This document shows positions 7,831 to 16,338 of a stretch of 29,959 nt of DNA, piece after piece (the first letter of the stretch is position 1; each line of letters starts with the position of its first letter). Origin of the DNA: an uncultured Emergencia sp. (GTDB taxonomy: Bacteria; Bacillota; Clostridia; Peptostreptococcales; Anaerovoracaceae); the NCBI GenBank assembly GCA_937997955.1, contig CALLDR010000093.1:1-29959 (forward strand), read 5' to 3'. Below the pieces are notes generated by a model that had not been told where the DNA came from, did not search any database, and was given only the letters and a program-made list of their open reading frames with translations. The position numbers were made by a program, and so were the translations under genes.

Positions 7831-9183
7831 TTATGACTGCGCGGCATCGGTGCCGGGATCCGGCGTCGGTGTCGGCTCCGGATCCGGTGTCGGTGTCGGC
7901 TCCGGTTCCGGTTCAGGATCCGGCTCTGGGTCCGGCTTTGTCGTCGTACCGCCGCCTTCATTTCCTCCCTCATTACCGCCTTCGTTATCCACGCTCTCGC
8001 CAGGCTCGCCGCTGCCGTTAGGGCCGGTGTTCTGATCCTGATTGCCATCGTCCGGGACAGTGGTTTCCTCAGGAATATTCAGATCCTTCGGCGTCACGTC
8101 AGAACCGCTCACGGTCGCCGCGATGGTGCTGCTGATCGCCTGGACTGTCTCTGTCGGCTCATAGTCCTCCTGGCCGAACATCTTCTCGTGCAGCTCCTTG
8201 GTGTTGGTAAGCAGATCATCAGGGAACACATAGGAAATCCCTCCGAGATATCCGCCCGTCACGTGATACGGCCAGCCCTCTCCGCTTTTGATGTTGAAGT
8301 CGACCAGCCGGGAAGCAAGTCCCAGCATATCGCTGTTGGAAAGGTTGGTCTTCACCTGCGGCAGCATCAGGTCCAGCATATCGTCCAGCTGGCCCACGCT
8401 CATGGTCTTCAGCTTTTCAAATACCAGGGACAATACAGTCCGCATACGCTCTGTCCGCTTGTAATCATCTCCTACCCCTTTTCTGATGCGTCCGTAGGAT
8501 ACGGCCTGCACGCCTTCCAGGGTCTGCTCTCCGGCCTGCTCTACCAGGTTATAGGATTCCTTGCCGATGTTTTCTGCCGTCTGAATGGTGTATTTGTTCA
8601 GCTGCTGGATTTCCTCTTCCTGCACATCTACTGTAATACCCCCAACCGCGTCGACTAAATCAGCCACGGCCTTGAAATTGACCACCACGAACTTGCTGAT
8701 GTCCATATCCATAGCCTGATTCAGGGATTGGATCATCATCTGAGGACCGCCATACCTGTTGGCGTCGGTAATCTTTCCGTAGGTGTCCGTATCTCCGAAT
8801 TTCAGATAAGTATCTCGGTAGACGCTCATCAGCTTGACCTCTCCGGTCTCTTCCTTGATGCTGAGGATCATGATGGCGTCGGCGCCGGAACCGTCGATGT
8901 TGTCCATATCGCGGCTGTCCACGCCCAGCAGCAGGATGTTGATATAGCCGTCCACGTCCACGCAGGACAGCTCCTTCTCGTTCAGTTCGACTCGATCCAG
9001 CAGGCCAAGCTTTGAAAAAGCGTAGCTGGCGATGCCGGCGACAATGATGATAATGACCAGAAGTCCGATCAAAAGGCCTTTCTGCCAGCCCTTCAGCCGT
9101 CCAAACCACCGTCCGATGCGCTTGAAGATATTTCCCTCGTACTTGTTGTTCTGTGCGAAAATGTCTTTTTGATGTCTTGCCAT
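7831..9183 (-). CDS. LytR-CpsA-Psr (LCP) family cell-wall polymer ligase
   Basis: A 450-residue protein with a short cytoplasmic N-terminus, one membrane segment (residues about 35-55, LLIGLLVIIIIVAGIASYAF) and an extracytoplasmic LCP domain (about 75-300). Family hallmarks are visible: NILLLGVDSRD, DAIMIL, SVYRDTYL and GRIRKGVGDDYKRTERMR. LCP enzymes transfer lipid-linked teichoic acids or other anionic glycopolymers to peptidoglycan. The C-terminal 80 residues are a low-complexity tail: NEGG repeats and then PDPEP/PTPTPDPEP repeats, probably a flexible spacer in the wall. AGGAG lies six bases before the ATG. It follows the TagGH-like exporter, which fits attachment of the polymer made and exported by the upstream genes. 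Confidence 0.92.
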   Translation of the reverse strand: MARHQKDIFAQNNKYEGNIFKRIGRWFGRLKGWQKGLLIGLLVIIIIVAGIASYAFSKLGLLDRVELNEKELSCVDVDGYINILLLGVDSRDMDNIDGSGADAIMILSIKEETGEVKLMSVYRDTYLKFGDTDTYGKITDANRYGGPQMMIQSLNQAMDMDISKFVVVNFKAVADLVDAVGGITVDVQEEEIQQLNKYTIQTAENIGKESYNLVEQAGEQTLEGVQAVSYGRIRKGVGDDYKRTERMRTVLSLVFEKLKTMSVGQLDDMLDLMLPQVKTNLSNSDMLGLASRLVDFNIKSGEGWPYHVTGGYLGGISYVFPDDLLTNTKELHEKMFGQEDYEPTETVQAISSTIAATVSGSDVTPKDLNIPEETTVPDDGNQDQNTGPNGSGEPGESVDNEGGNEGGNEGGGTTTKPDPEPDPEPEPEPTPTPDPEPTPTPDPGTDAAQS

Positions 9184-9203
9184 TGATTACTCCTATTCCG
9201 GGT

Positions 9204-9980
9204 TCACCCTAAAACTTTCTGGCTGCCCTTGCGCTTGCGCGCTTCCTGCGCCTTCTCCAGAAGTTCTTCATAATAGTCTATCGCATCCTGAATATCTCCG
9301 TCGAACAGGATCTTGCCCTGTTTCAAAACGATTCCTCTCCTGCAAAAGCTCTTCGCAACTTTCGTAGAATGTGTGACAAAGAGGAAGGTGGCCTTACCCT
9401 CGCCTACGATCTCATTGATCTTTTGATTGCACTTCAGGCGGAATTCTTTGTCTCCTACGCTGAGAGCCTCATCGACGATGAGGATCTCCGGTTTGATGTT
9501 GGCGTTGATGGCGAAGCCCAGTCTGGCTTTCATGCCGCTGGAATAGGTTCTGACCGGCTGGTCGATGTAATCTCCCAGATCGGCGAATTCGATGATATCG
9601 CCTTCCAGCCCTTTGATCTCCTCTTCGCTGATGCCCAGAAGCTGTCCGCGGAAAAAGATGTTTTCTCTGCCGGTAAACTCCGGGTCGAAGCCTGCTGTCA
9701 GCTCCAGCAAAGCGCTGACCCTGCCGTCGACGATGATCTCTCCCGAGGTCGGATAAGTGACCCCCGTGATCATCTTTAAAAGCGTCGACTTTCCCGCCCC
9801 GTTCCTGCCGAACAGGGCTACGCTCTCCCCCTTCTCCACGGTGAAGGAAACGTCGTCGATGGCCTTTTTTATCTTAGGTTTGATCTTCTTGGAAAAGATC
9901 GCCCTGAATCTCTGTTTGTCGTTTTTATATAGCTTGTATCGCTTCGTTACGTGTTTAAACTCGATCGCTGTATTGCTCAT
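9204..9980 (-). CDS. ABC transporter ATPase, teichoic acid/polysaccharide export (TagH/Wzt type)
   Basis: A 258-residue ATPase with Walker A GRNGAGKST (about residue 59), the signature YSSGMKARLGFA, Walker B ILIVDEAL and the switch histidine in FVTHS. The long insertion before Walker A (YKLYKNDKQRFRAIFSKK) and the QPVRTYSSGM segment are characteristic of the subfamily that exports lipid-linked teichoic acids and O-antigens (TagH, Wzt, RfbE). It has no C-terminal extension, so it is a short form without an obvious carbohydrate-binding domain. It lies 17 bp after the permease gene and pairs with it. Confidence 0.92.
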   Translation of the reverse strand: MSNTAIEFKHVTKRYKLYKNDKQRFRAIFSKKIKPKIKKAIDDVSFTVEKGESVALFGRNGAGKSTLLKMITGVTYPTSGEIIVDGRVSALLELTAGFDPEFTGRENIFFRGQLLGISEEEIKGLEGDIIEFADLGDYIDQPVRTYSSGMKARLGFAINANIKPEILIVDEALSVGDKEFRLKCNQKINEIVGEGKATFLFVTHSTKVAKSFCRRGIVLKQGKILFDGDIQDAIDYYEELLEKAQEARKRKGSQKVLG

Positions 9981-9997
9981 AGCGCGCCTTTCCCCCT

Positions 9998-10819
9998 CTA
10001 TAATACATCAGGAATATCCTTCCGCAGCTTCCGGTAAGCCCAGACTGCCAATAGGATCATGACAACATAAACAACAGCGAAGTTCAGCATCTCCTGCGGT
10101 GTCTCCCAGAACCACTTCTTGTAGATGAAGCAGTTTCGATAGCCGTTGGCGATCAGGGTGATCGGGTTGAACAGCAGGATATTCCGGATCCAGGCCTGCT
10201 CGATGCCGTTGGCGTCGTAGATGATGCCGCTCATCCAGAACAAAGCCGTGGTCAGGGCTTTGACCAGATTGAGGAAGTCCCGGCTCATGGCGGACAGTAC
10301 TCCCGCGAACAGTCCCCATGCCGTAAAGAACAGGAACATCAAAGCCATATAGAGCGGCAGCTGCAGGTAATAGACGTCCGGCATATACCCAAATCCCATG
10401 AAGATCACCACCACCAGGATCAGCAGCGCGATGTGCACCGCCAGCAGCGACATGCTGACAAAGGTCGGTATGGTATCGATGGGATATTTGATCTTGGTCA
10501 CCAGATAGGTATGCCGCCTCAGGCAGGCCGAGCCTCCCTGAATCATGTCCCGCATATAGAACCACGGCATCATACCGGCGATGAGCCACAGGAAAAAGGG
10601 ATAGCCTTCGATGGGATTTCCCCGTCTCAGACCGATGGAAAAGGCGAACCAGAAGACAAAGATCTGGATGGCGGGCCTGATGATGGCCCAGGACCATCCC
10701 AGGGCAGCGCCCTTATAGGTCTTGATGATCTCCGATTTCGCCAGCTTAAAAAGCTGTTTCCTGTACTCGATATGGTCTTTCAATATCTCTTTTATAATCT
10801 GCACGTATCGTCCTCTCAT
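9998..10819 (-). CDS. ABC-2 permease, teichoic acid/polysaccharide export (TagG/Wzm type)
   Basis: A 273-residue permease with six predicted membrane segments. The N-terminus EYRKQLFKLAKSEIIKTYKGAALGWSWAIIRPAIQIFVF is the standard start of TagG/Wzm/RfbA proteins, and LFNPITLIANGYRNCF is the usual C-terminal motif. With the next gene it forms the exporter that moves an undecaprenyl-linked polymer across the membrane. Start: the ATG at 10819 has its purine-rich stretch directly adjacent (GGGAAAGG-ATG). A GTG at 10804 in the same frame has AGAGGA six bases upstream and may be the true start (268 residues). It lies 12 bp after the double ATP-grasp gene. Confidence 0.92.
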   Translation of the reverse strand: MRGRYVQIIKEILKDHIEYRKQLFKLAKSEIIKTYKGAALGWSWAIIRPAIQIFVFWFAFSIGLRRGNPIEGYPFFLWLIAGMMPWFYMRDMIQGGSACLRRHTYLVTKIKYPIDTIPTFVSMSLLAVHIALLILVVVIFMGFGYMPDVYYLQLPLYMALMFLFFTAWGLFAGVLSAMSRDFLNLVKALTTALFWMSGIIYDANGIEQAWIRNILLFNPITLIANGYRNCFIYKKWFWETPQEMLNFAVVYVVMILLAVWAYRKLRKDIPDVL

Positions 10820-10831
10820 CCTTTCCCGCTT

Positions 10832-13165
10832 CTACCTCTTCGGCAGTTTGACCAGCTTATGCCCTCTGGATACATCGTAGCCGTATTTCTTTTTCTTCTG
10901 TTCCAGCTTATAGAGCAGATAATCTATGGTCTGCGGCGTGTATTTTTCGATGGCAGGATAGTCCGGGAACCGGTTGATCTCCGGGAACTTCAGTCCATCT
11001 TCCGTCAAAGCCAGGTCGAAGCCGAAGTACTCCAGCTGCGGAATGTTTCTGGCTACGCTGAGCACGTCTGCCTTGACTTTTTCCCAATTAGGCAGATAGC
11101 CTTCGATCTTTACGCCGGTATCCGGATGACACAGGCACGGTTTGATCTCGTTGGCTTCGATGATCTTGGCGTCATAGAACCGGCCTGTCTCGATGTCGAT
11201 CTTGGCGAACATACCGCCCGCTCCCATATTGTCCACCGCGCCGGTCCGCTTGGAGCCGAAACGCATGTAGGCGTTGCCGATGACAGGGTTCTTCCCGTCT
11301 TTCTTGAACACGATCATACGGATAGTATTCACGGCTCCGTCGTAGATCCTTTTGATCTCGTGATGCATGTTGATGTACTCAGTGACCAGATACTGGTTGC
11401 GCACATCTTCTAAAATGTCCAGCGCGTCCTGCAGGGTGGCCTCCTCGTGGTTCAGATAGTATTTTCCATCTGCATAGGAGAACTTGTAGAACCCGTCTCC
11501 GTGGGAGCCTTCATCTGGCTTCAGCGCCAGAGCGCCCTTTTCCCGAACCAGCCTGAAAATATCTTCATATGTATTTCCATAGCCTTCTGGACAGTCCATC
11601 ATCGGGATCACCTTGTTATTTCCATTTTTCAGGCTGATATGATAGTAATACTCCGGAAAGCACTGATTGTAATCGGAGCAGATATACTTGACCGTGATCT
11701 TGTCCTCCATCCAGTGCCTGTACTTATTGTTGATATGTCTCAGCCATTTATATTCAAAATCTGAGATAAACTGCAGGTGGTTCTCCTCCGTGATCCCGTA
11801 CTGGTGCAGACGGTAAGAGAGGAATCCATGCCTGGCGGCCCACAGCTTCTCTTTCAGCGTAGTGTCCTTATTGGTCAGGAAATCCTTCTTCAGATCCTGA
11901 AACCACCGAATGGACAGATACGGGATCAGTCCGTCAGGGAAGAACATCTTGGCGTAGCGGGCACGGACCTTCAGCTTGATCTTCTTGCACGCTCTTCTGA
12001 AACGGACGCCGCTGCGGTTATAGGCCGCTTTTTTCTGTTCAACCTTATACTTCAGATACTTTGAGGTCTCCTTGCTGAACGGCACGGTCTGAGGATAGGA
12101 CGGATGGTTGATCATGCGCATGATCTTAAAGCCGTCGTCACATATGGCGATCTCCAGGCCGAAAAACTCCAGCTGCGGCACGAAACGGCAGATGCTGTCC
12201 ACCGTCTCTGTGATGTTGCTCCAATACGGAATGGCTTCCGCGATAGGCAGCCCGTTGTTCGGATTCTTGTCTCTCGGCGTCTTCTTGCCCGCCCGGATGC
12301 TGACCGCGCCGCTGACTTTTCCCGTCGCCGCGTCCACATAGGCGTAGATCTTGTCAAATTCTTCTCCCAGCTCCTCCGGCTCCTCATCCAGCTCTTCCAG
12401 GTCGTCGCCCTCGCTGAGCTTGTCAGGCAGCGGATTATGCATCAGCTCCAGCCGTTCATAGGAAATGTAGGAGTCTCCGATGACCGGATTGTCGCCCTGT
12501 TCGTTGAAGACGATCAGCCGCAGTCTCGCTCCCTCAAATTCCTTCTTCGGCCGTACATCTTCTGTCAGGACGATGACCGCGTTGTAGGAGGACAGCTTTT
12601 TCACCAGCAGCTCTTCGCTGACAGCCTCCTCATCAAAGTAGAAGCTGCCGTCATGCCAGGAGATCAGACTGCTCTTGCTCCCCTTGGACATGCGGGCGCG
12701 CAAAGCCCCCTTCTCCTTTACCATGGCCATCAGGTCGTCAAAGGAATCTCCCGCTTCAAAATCGTAAAGAGGAATGATCTCCGTCTCTGTGTATCTCTTA
12801 TAGATCTGATAATAGCACTTAGGCATCACAGATCTGTAGGGCTTAAAGATGGCGTTGATGGTCACCTTGTCGGTGATCCACTTGCTGTAGCCTCCGTTGA
12901 GGGGCCGCAAAAAAGCGTACTCCTTGGCAGAGATCGTGTCTCTGTAATTCTCTTCTGTCAGGTTCAGGCCTTCCACCTGTTCCGGCATGAATCCCCTTTT
13001 GATGGCCCAGCGGCTCTCACTGCGGGAATACCCTGTATTCTTAAAATAGTGTTTATAAACGCCGCGGACCCAGCGTCTCGCCTCTCTCCCCGTAAAGCCC
13101 CGGGAAGTCGGTCCAAGGGCAAGTACGTTGACCACTGCCTTTTTTACGCCTTTGGTAAAGCTCAT
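10832..13165 (-). CDS. Tandem sugar-transfer-associated ATP-grasp protein, N-terminal half degenerate
   Basis: A 777-residue protein made of two homologous halves (about 50-385 and 430-765). Both show the order ITEENY/ITEENH, KWITDKVTI/WMEDKITVK, REKGALALKP, RLIVF/RMIVF, NPVIG and QLEYFGFDLALTEDG, the pattern of the ATPgrasp_ST family found in polysaccharide clusters. The C-terminal half keeps the ATP-binding lysine (K549 in LALKPDEGSHGDG), NTIRM, the glycine loop MGAGGM and the metal-binding E729 in FPEIN. In the N-terminal half these positions are R158, a missing glycine loop replaced by an acidic stretch (EELDEEPEELGEE), and M351, so it is probably catalytically dead. The reaction is unknown; family members are thought to ligate a carboxylate to an amine or similar group on a glycan. 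The ATG overlaps the upstream gene's stop (TAATG), with AGGAGG before it. Confidence 0.8.
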   Translation of the reverse strand: MSFTKGVKKAVVNVLALGPTSRGFTGREARRWVRGVYKHYFKNTGYSRSESRWAIKRGFMPEQVEGLNLTEENYRDTISAKEYAFLRPLNGGYSKWITDKVTINAIFKPYRSVMPKCYYQIYKRYTETEIIPLYDFEAGDSFDDLMAMVKEKGALRARMSKGSKSSLISWHDGSFYFDEEAVSEELLVKKLSSYNAVIVLTEDVRPKKEFEGARLRLIVFNEQGDNPVIGDSYISYERLELMHNPLPDKLSEGDDLEELDEEPEELGEEFDKIYAYVDAATGKVSGAVSIRAGKKTPRDKNPNNGLPIAEAIPYWSNITETVDSICRFVPQLEFFGLEIAICDDGFKIMRMINHPSYPQTVPFSKETSKYLKYKVEQKKAAYNRSGVRFRRACKKIKLKVRARYAKMFFPDGLIPYLSIRWFQDLKKDFLTNKDTTLKEKLWAARHGFLSYRLHQYGITEENHLQFISDFEYKWLRHINNKYRHWMEDKITVKYICSDYNQCFPEYYYHISLKNGNNKVIPMMDCPEGYGNTYEDIFRLVREKGALALKPDEGSHGDGFYKFSYADGKYYLNHEEATLQDALDILEDVRNQYLVTEYINMHHEIKRIYDGAVNTIRMIVFKKDGKNPVIGNAYMRFGSKRTGAVDNMGAGGMFAKIDIETGRFYDAKIIEANEIKPCLCHPDTGVKIEGYLPNWEKVKADVLSVARNIPQLEYFGFDLALTEDGLKFPEINRFPDYPAIEKYTPQTIDYLLYKLEQKKKKYGYDVSRGHKLVKLPKR

Positions 13166-13761
13166 TACTGTTCTTTCCTCCTGTTGTTTTCATAGTCTTC
13201 CGGCGAATTGAAATCTCTGGTCTCGTCAGCCAGAAGCACGTATTTGTCCGTTATGGTCTTTTCGCCGAAGGGCAGTCCCATAAAGGACTGGTAGACCTGC
13301 CAGCCGATGCACTTTTCGATCTGGCCAGCAAGGTACAGCTCCCGCACCCGGTCCACGTGGCGGCGGAAAAGCTGTCCGTCTCTGACCTTTACGGCCACGA
13401 TGGACCTGTGGTTTCCGAAGAACAGAATGTCCTCGGCCGGCGTGCCGGTCACCGCTTCCATGGCCTCGTGGGAATAATAAGTGTCCCCGTAGAGGAAGCA
13501 CACGTCGTCGGCGATGAGCTCCGCCGTGAACCGGTCGATCTCCAGCACGTTGTTTTTCGGCTCGTAGCGGACCGCGCCCTCCACTTCGTATCTCGGATCG
13601 TGAGAGGTGATGGTCACGCGGCAGCCCGGGTCGTGCTTGTGGAGCAGCCGCACGGTTCTGGCCAGAAGGGTCTCCCCCTCCACCTTTATGAAATGCTTCG
13701 GAATGTCCCCGTAGTTGTTCCACCGGGTCCCTTTTCCGTCAGCCATGATGATATAGTTCAT
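13165..13761 (-). CDS. Small nucleotidyltransferase-like protein (NTP_transf_3 type)
   Basis: A 198-residue protein whose N-terminus MNYIIMADGKGTRWNNYGDIPKHFIKVEGE matches the nucleotide-binding signature of sugar-1-phosphate and phosphocholine/glycerol nucleotidyltransferases (GxGxR then PK). CFLYGDTYYS corresponds to the metal-binding aspartate strand. It is shorter than typical 230-300 residue enzymes, and the first loop reads MADGKGTRW rather than the usual AAGxGTR. Such enzymes activate a sugar or alcohol phosphate as CDP-, UDP- or similar. In this cluster it may make the donor for the CDP-glycerol transferase-like enzyme or a side-group donor; which one cannot be told. AGGGAG precedes the ATG. 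The start lies 10 bp after the upstream stop, and the end overlaps the next ATG by one base. Confidence 0.75.
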   Translation of the reverse strand: MNYIIMADGKGTRWNNYGDIPKHFIKVEGETLLARTVRLLHKHDPGCRVTITSHDPRYEVEGAVRYEPKNNVLEIDRFTAELIADDVCFLYGDTYYSHEAMEAVTGTPAEDILFFGNHRSIVAVKVRDGQLFRRHVDRVRELYLAGQIEKCIGWQVYQSFMGLPFGEKTITDKYVLLADETRDFNSPEDYENNRRKEQ

Positions 13762-13771
13762 ACGGTTCTCC

Positions 13772-14824
13772 CTATTTTTTGATCACCTTGTGGTATCTGT
13801 AGAAATCTCCCAACTCGTCGTGTCTCTGGCCGCCCCAGAGCTGTATGATGTTGACGCCGGAAGACGTGTTTGCTTCGATGATGCAGATGCCTCCGTCCTC
13901 GGTTACTAAAATATCCCACGCGATGAAGTGCATATAAGGCATCTTGTTGGCCAGCGCCAGCATCTCCTCTTTGATAGCCTCCCAGCCCGGAATCCGCGCC
14001 CCTTCGATGGCGGCGCCTGAATCGGGATGCACCTTGTACACGTCCAGGCTGTGCAGGCATCTGGCCTCGCTGAGGACGCCGGTGTCCAGGTCGATCTTGG
14101 ATACCAGGCCGCCCCGGCTGCCATTGTCCACCGGAATGGTGGCTGATGTGCCGATCCGCTGTACGGCAAAGAAGATCTTGAACTGGTGAGTGTGGATATC
14201 CCGCAGGGTGATCAGCCTGATGGTGTTCACCGTCTTATCGTAAATGTCGTCGGAGTACTGATGCTGCTTCATGGATTCGCAGATAAACCAGTCGTCCCGT
14301 CCCTTCAGGAACCGGACAAAGGCCTCCTCGCTGTACTCTTCCTGATCGACAAAGATCTTTCCGTCCTGGTAAATCAGGATATTGACGCCGTTTCCCTTGC
14401 CCGCGCCGTAGGGCTTGATGAACAGCTTGCCCTTCTCCTTCAGCAGGTCGATGGCCGTTTCGTACTCCATGTGCTCGCTGTCAAAGCTGGTCAGAAAGCC
14501 TTTGTTCTTGATCATATAGCTCTCCGGCACCCGCACGTACTGCTTCAAAATCTCCGCGGCGGCGATCTTGTTGTTCAGCAGGAAGTCAAAGGGCTCGTTG
14601 ATATATCGGGACCGGTACCAGTCAAATTCAGACAGGTACTCCCCTTTGTCGTTGTGATCAAAATCGTACAGAATCCACTGGTCGGCCAGAAATCCTCCGC
14701 AGATGTTAGCCCGCAGCTTCTTGAAAAAGGAGCACTTAAAGTGATTCTTGGCAAAGACGATCCTTCTCCAATACAGGACGAACAGCTTCAGCTTCTTGAT
14801 ACATTTTTTCGCAAATTTGAACAT
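13772..14824 (-). CDS. Sugar-transfer-associated ATP-grasp protein
   Basis: A 350-residue single-domain ATP-grasp protein related to the double protein two genes downstream. Visible motifs: the lysine and glycine-rich nucleotide loop FIKPYGAGKGNGV (about residue 135), VNTIRLITLR, NGSRGGLVSKIDLDTG, HPDSGAAIEGARIPGW, and the metal-binding AWDILVTEDGGICIIEANTSSG. All catalytic positions appear intact, unlike the N-terminal half of its neighbour. The basic, hydrophobic first 30 residues could lie along the membrane. It probably adds an amino acid or similar group to the wall polymer or its precursor, which is inference from family context. A GC-rich repeat region of 237 bp separates it from the upstream transferase gene. 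Its ATG has only a weak AAAGGAT nearby. Confidence 0.8.
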   Translation of the reverse strand: MFKFAKKCIKKLKLFVLYWRRIVFAKNHFKCSFFKKLRANICGGFLADQWILYDFDHNDKGEYLSEFDWYRSRYINEPFDFLLNNKIAAAEILKQYVRVPESYMIKNKGFLTSFDSEHMEYETAIDLLKEKGKLFIKPYGAGKGNGVNILIYQDGKIFVDQEEYSEEAFVRFLKGRDDWFICESMKQHQYSDDIYDKTVNTIRLITLRDIHTHQFKIFFAVQRIGTSATIPVDNGSRGGLVSKIDLDTGVLSEARCLHSLDVYKVHPDSGAAIEGARIPGWEAIKEEMLALANKMPYMHFIAWDILVTEDGGICIIEANTSSGVNIIQLWGGQRHDELGDFYRYHKVIKK

Positions 14825-14890
14825 ATCCTTTACTCTTTTCTGTAGTATTTCTCTTCTATATATATATTCTTCCGTAATCTCTTTTCCAGC

Positions 14891-14946
14891 CGGCTTTTCG
14901 CCCGGCGTCCGGCTTTCCGGCTTTCTGCCCGGCTTTTCGCCCGGCG
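14891..14946. repeat. GC-rich direct repeat with hairpin potential
   Basis: CGGCTTTTCGCCCGGCG occurs exactly at 14891-14907 and 14930-14946, with CCGGCTTT pieces between. On either strand CCGGC and GCCGG can pair across the TTTT/AAAA loop. Confidence 0.7.
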
Positions 14947-14970
14947 GCCGGTCTGCAGCCGGTTTAAGGT

Positions 14971-15036
14971 CAGTCCGGAATCAGCCTGAAACCAGTCCGG
15001 AGTCAGTCTGAAATCAGCCCAGAGTCAGTCCGATGC
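14971..15036. repeat. Three imperfect 22 bp tandem repeats
   Basis: Units at 14971-14992, 14993-15014 and 15015-15036 follow the pattern CAGYCCRGARTCAGYCYGAAAY. The third is the most diverged. They lie just after the stop of the glycerophosphotransferase-like gene. Confidence 0.7.
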
Positions 15037-15061
15037 CCGTCCAGACCGGTCCGCGTCTGAT

Positions 15062-16168
15062 TTACAGATGATCGATCACCGTCCGCGCCAGCTTTGCCGT
15101 CGAGGTTCCCAGCTCCTGTGGCAGATACTTTTCCCTGTAGTCATCCAGCGCCGCCTGATTGTAACGGCCCGACATCAAGTCCTCCATCAAAGCCTTCGCG
15201 TCCCGGAACGCACAGCCCGGCATGGACACAAAAGGATTGACGTTGATGCCGTTCTTCTCTGTGTACTCCTCATAATCGTAGAGATAGTAGTAGGTCTTTC
15301 TGTTCAGAATGGCCCCCTCCACCGCGATGGCCGAGTAGTCCGTGATCAGATAGTCGCACGCCGCCAGCAGATCCACCGACGAAAACTCCGGACACAGCAA
15401 CACGCCTGGATGGCTGCACTCGATCTTCTGGTTCGGGTGACCCTTTATGACCAGCACATAGCGGTCAAAGTCGATTTCCTCCAGCAGCGGTTCCCACCGA
15501 AGCTCTATGCCCCGTCTGAAGGTCGGCGCGTAGAGGATCACTTCCTTCTCGCCCAAAACAGGGTACGCCTCGACAGCGGCCTGCCGATTGGACTCAGCCG
15601 TGTCCAGCAGATGGTCGATCCGCGGAAGGCCGATGTTCAGCAGCCTGTCCTCCGTCGTGTCAAAGGACTGGCAGTAATAGGGATTCCAGGCCCTTCCACC
15701 GGCGATGATGATATCGTAATTTCTGTGCATGCAGAGCAGCCTTGCCAGCTTTTCGCCACGGCCAGATGCCTTGCCCAGGGTCTGATATCCGGATTTTTTG
15801 ATCTTTCCCAGGGCGTGCCACATCTGGATCACCGTCAGATCTTCCTTATGATGCAGCAGAGACACCGCCGGCCAGTAGGCGTCCAGGACGCAGACCCGGC
15901 TTGTGGCCAGATGGTACATGCTCCGCAGAGTATCCGCTCCAAAGCCGATCAGGCCCTTCTTGCTGTCGTCCAGCCTGTTGCAGATGGCCGTAATCTGAAC
16001 CTCCGGCTTCTGCCGCAAAAGCTCCTCTTTTAACATAGCAAAATCCAGGCTCAGTCCATCTGACTGCCTGCTCAGAAACAGTACTTTATTAGGTTTTACC
16101 GGGAACAGCTTCAATATCCCGTACAGCAGCCGCAGGCAAAACTTTCCGATCTGTATGATAAAGGTCAT
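15062..16168 (-). CDS. CDP-glycerol glycerophosphotransferase family enzyme (TagB/TagF type)
   Basis: A 368-residue protein of the Glyphos_transf family, which transfers glycerol phosphate (or ribitol phosphate) units from CDP-alcohols to build or prime teichoic acids. Motifs seen: KVLFLSRQSDG near the N-terminus, the catalytic region QMWHALGKIKKSGY, APTFRRG, VIKGHPNQ and LITDYSAIAVEG, all standard for TagB/TagF. The N-terminal hydrophobic stretch (FIIQIGKFCLRLLYGILKLF) may anchor it to the membrane face. Its length fits a TagB-like priming enzyme more than a TagF polymerase, but this is not certain. Start: ATG 16168 has AGGTGGAG just upstream; an in-frame ATG at 16192 has no ribosome site. 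It is the first gene of the wall-polymer block, and no other glycosyltransferase is in the window. Confidence 0.88.
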   Translation of the reverse strand: MTFIIQIGKFCLRLLYGILKLFPVKPNKVLFLSRQSDGLSLDFAMLKEELLRQKPEVQITAICNRLDDSKKGLIGFGADTLRSMYHLATSRVCVLDAYWPAVSLLHHKEDLTVIQMWHALGKIKKSGYQTLGKASGRGEKLARLLCMHRNYDIIIAGGRAWNPYYCQSFDTTEDRLLNIGLPRIDHLLDTAESNRQAAVEAYPVLGEKEVILYAPTFRRGIELRWEPLLEEIDFDRYVLVIKGHPNQKIECSHPGVLLCPEFSSVDLLAACDYLITDYSAIAVEGAILNRKTYYYLYDYEEYTEKNGINVNPFVSMPGCAFRDAKALMEDLMSGRYNQAALDDYREKYLPQELGTSTAKLARTVIDHL

Positions 16169-16215
16169 CTGCTCCACCTGCCGCAATTGCATTCAAATGT
16201 GATTTTCATCCTATA

Positions 16216-16244
16216 AGTTTACCATATTTCAACGGTTTTGTAAA
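16216..16244 (-). promoter_or_regulatory. Sigma-A-type promoter for the wall-polymer operon
   Basis: On the minus strand TTTACA (16244-16239) and TAAACT (16221-16216) are separated by 17 bp, upstream of the glycerophosphotransferase-like gene. The expected start of transcription is near 16209. The -10 matches consensus at four of six positions. Confidence 0.45.
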
Positions 16245-16338
16245 TGCTTCTGTCCTCTCTTCTTTTTGATGAGTATATGAAATATCGGTCAAAAAAACGA
16301 AAAGAACACAGATTTTCTCCATGCTCTTTTCACAGCTG

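Larger units (their letters stand above)
14825..15061. other. Gene-free spacer inside the wall-polymer operon
   Basis: No coding sequence is seen. The half near the ATP-grasp gene is A+T-rich (TATATATATA around 14861-14870). A weak promoter-like pair on the minus strand (CTGGAA, 17 bp, TATATA) could give that gene its own start. The other half is G+C-rich and made of two repeat families listed separately. Confidence 0.5.

Noticed and set aside
10433..13195. Long plus-strand frames opposite the double ATP-grasp and permease genes
   Set aside because: They are shadows of strongly supported minus-strand genes; no motifs or ribosome sites support them.
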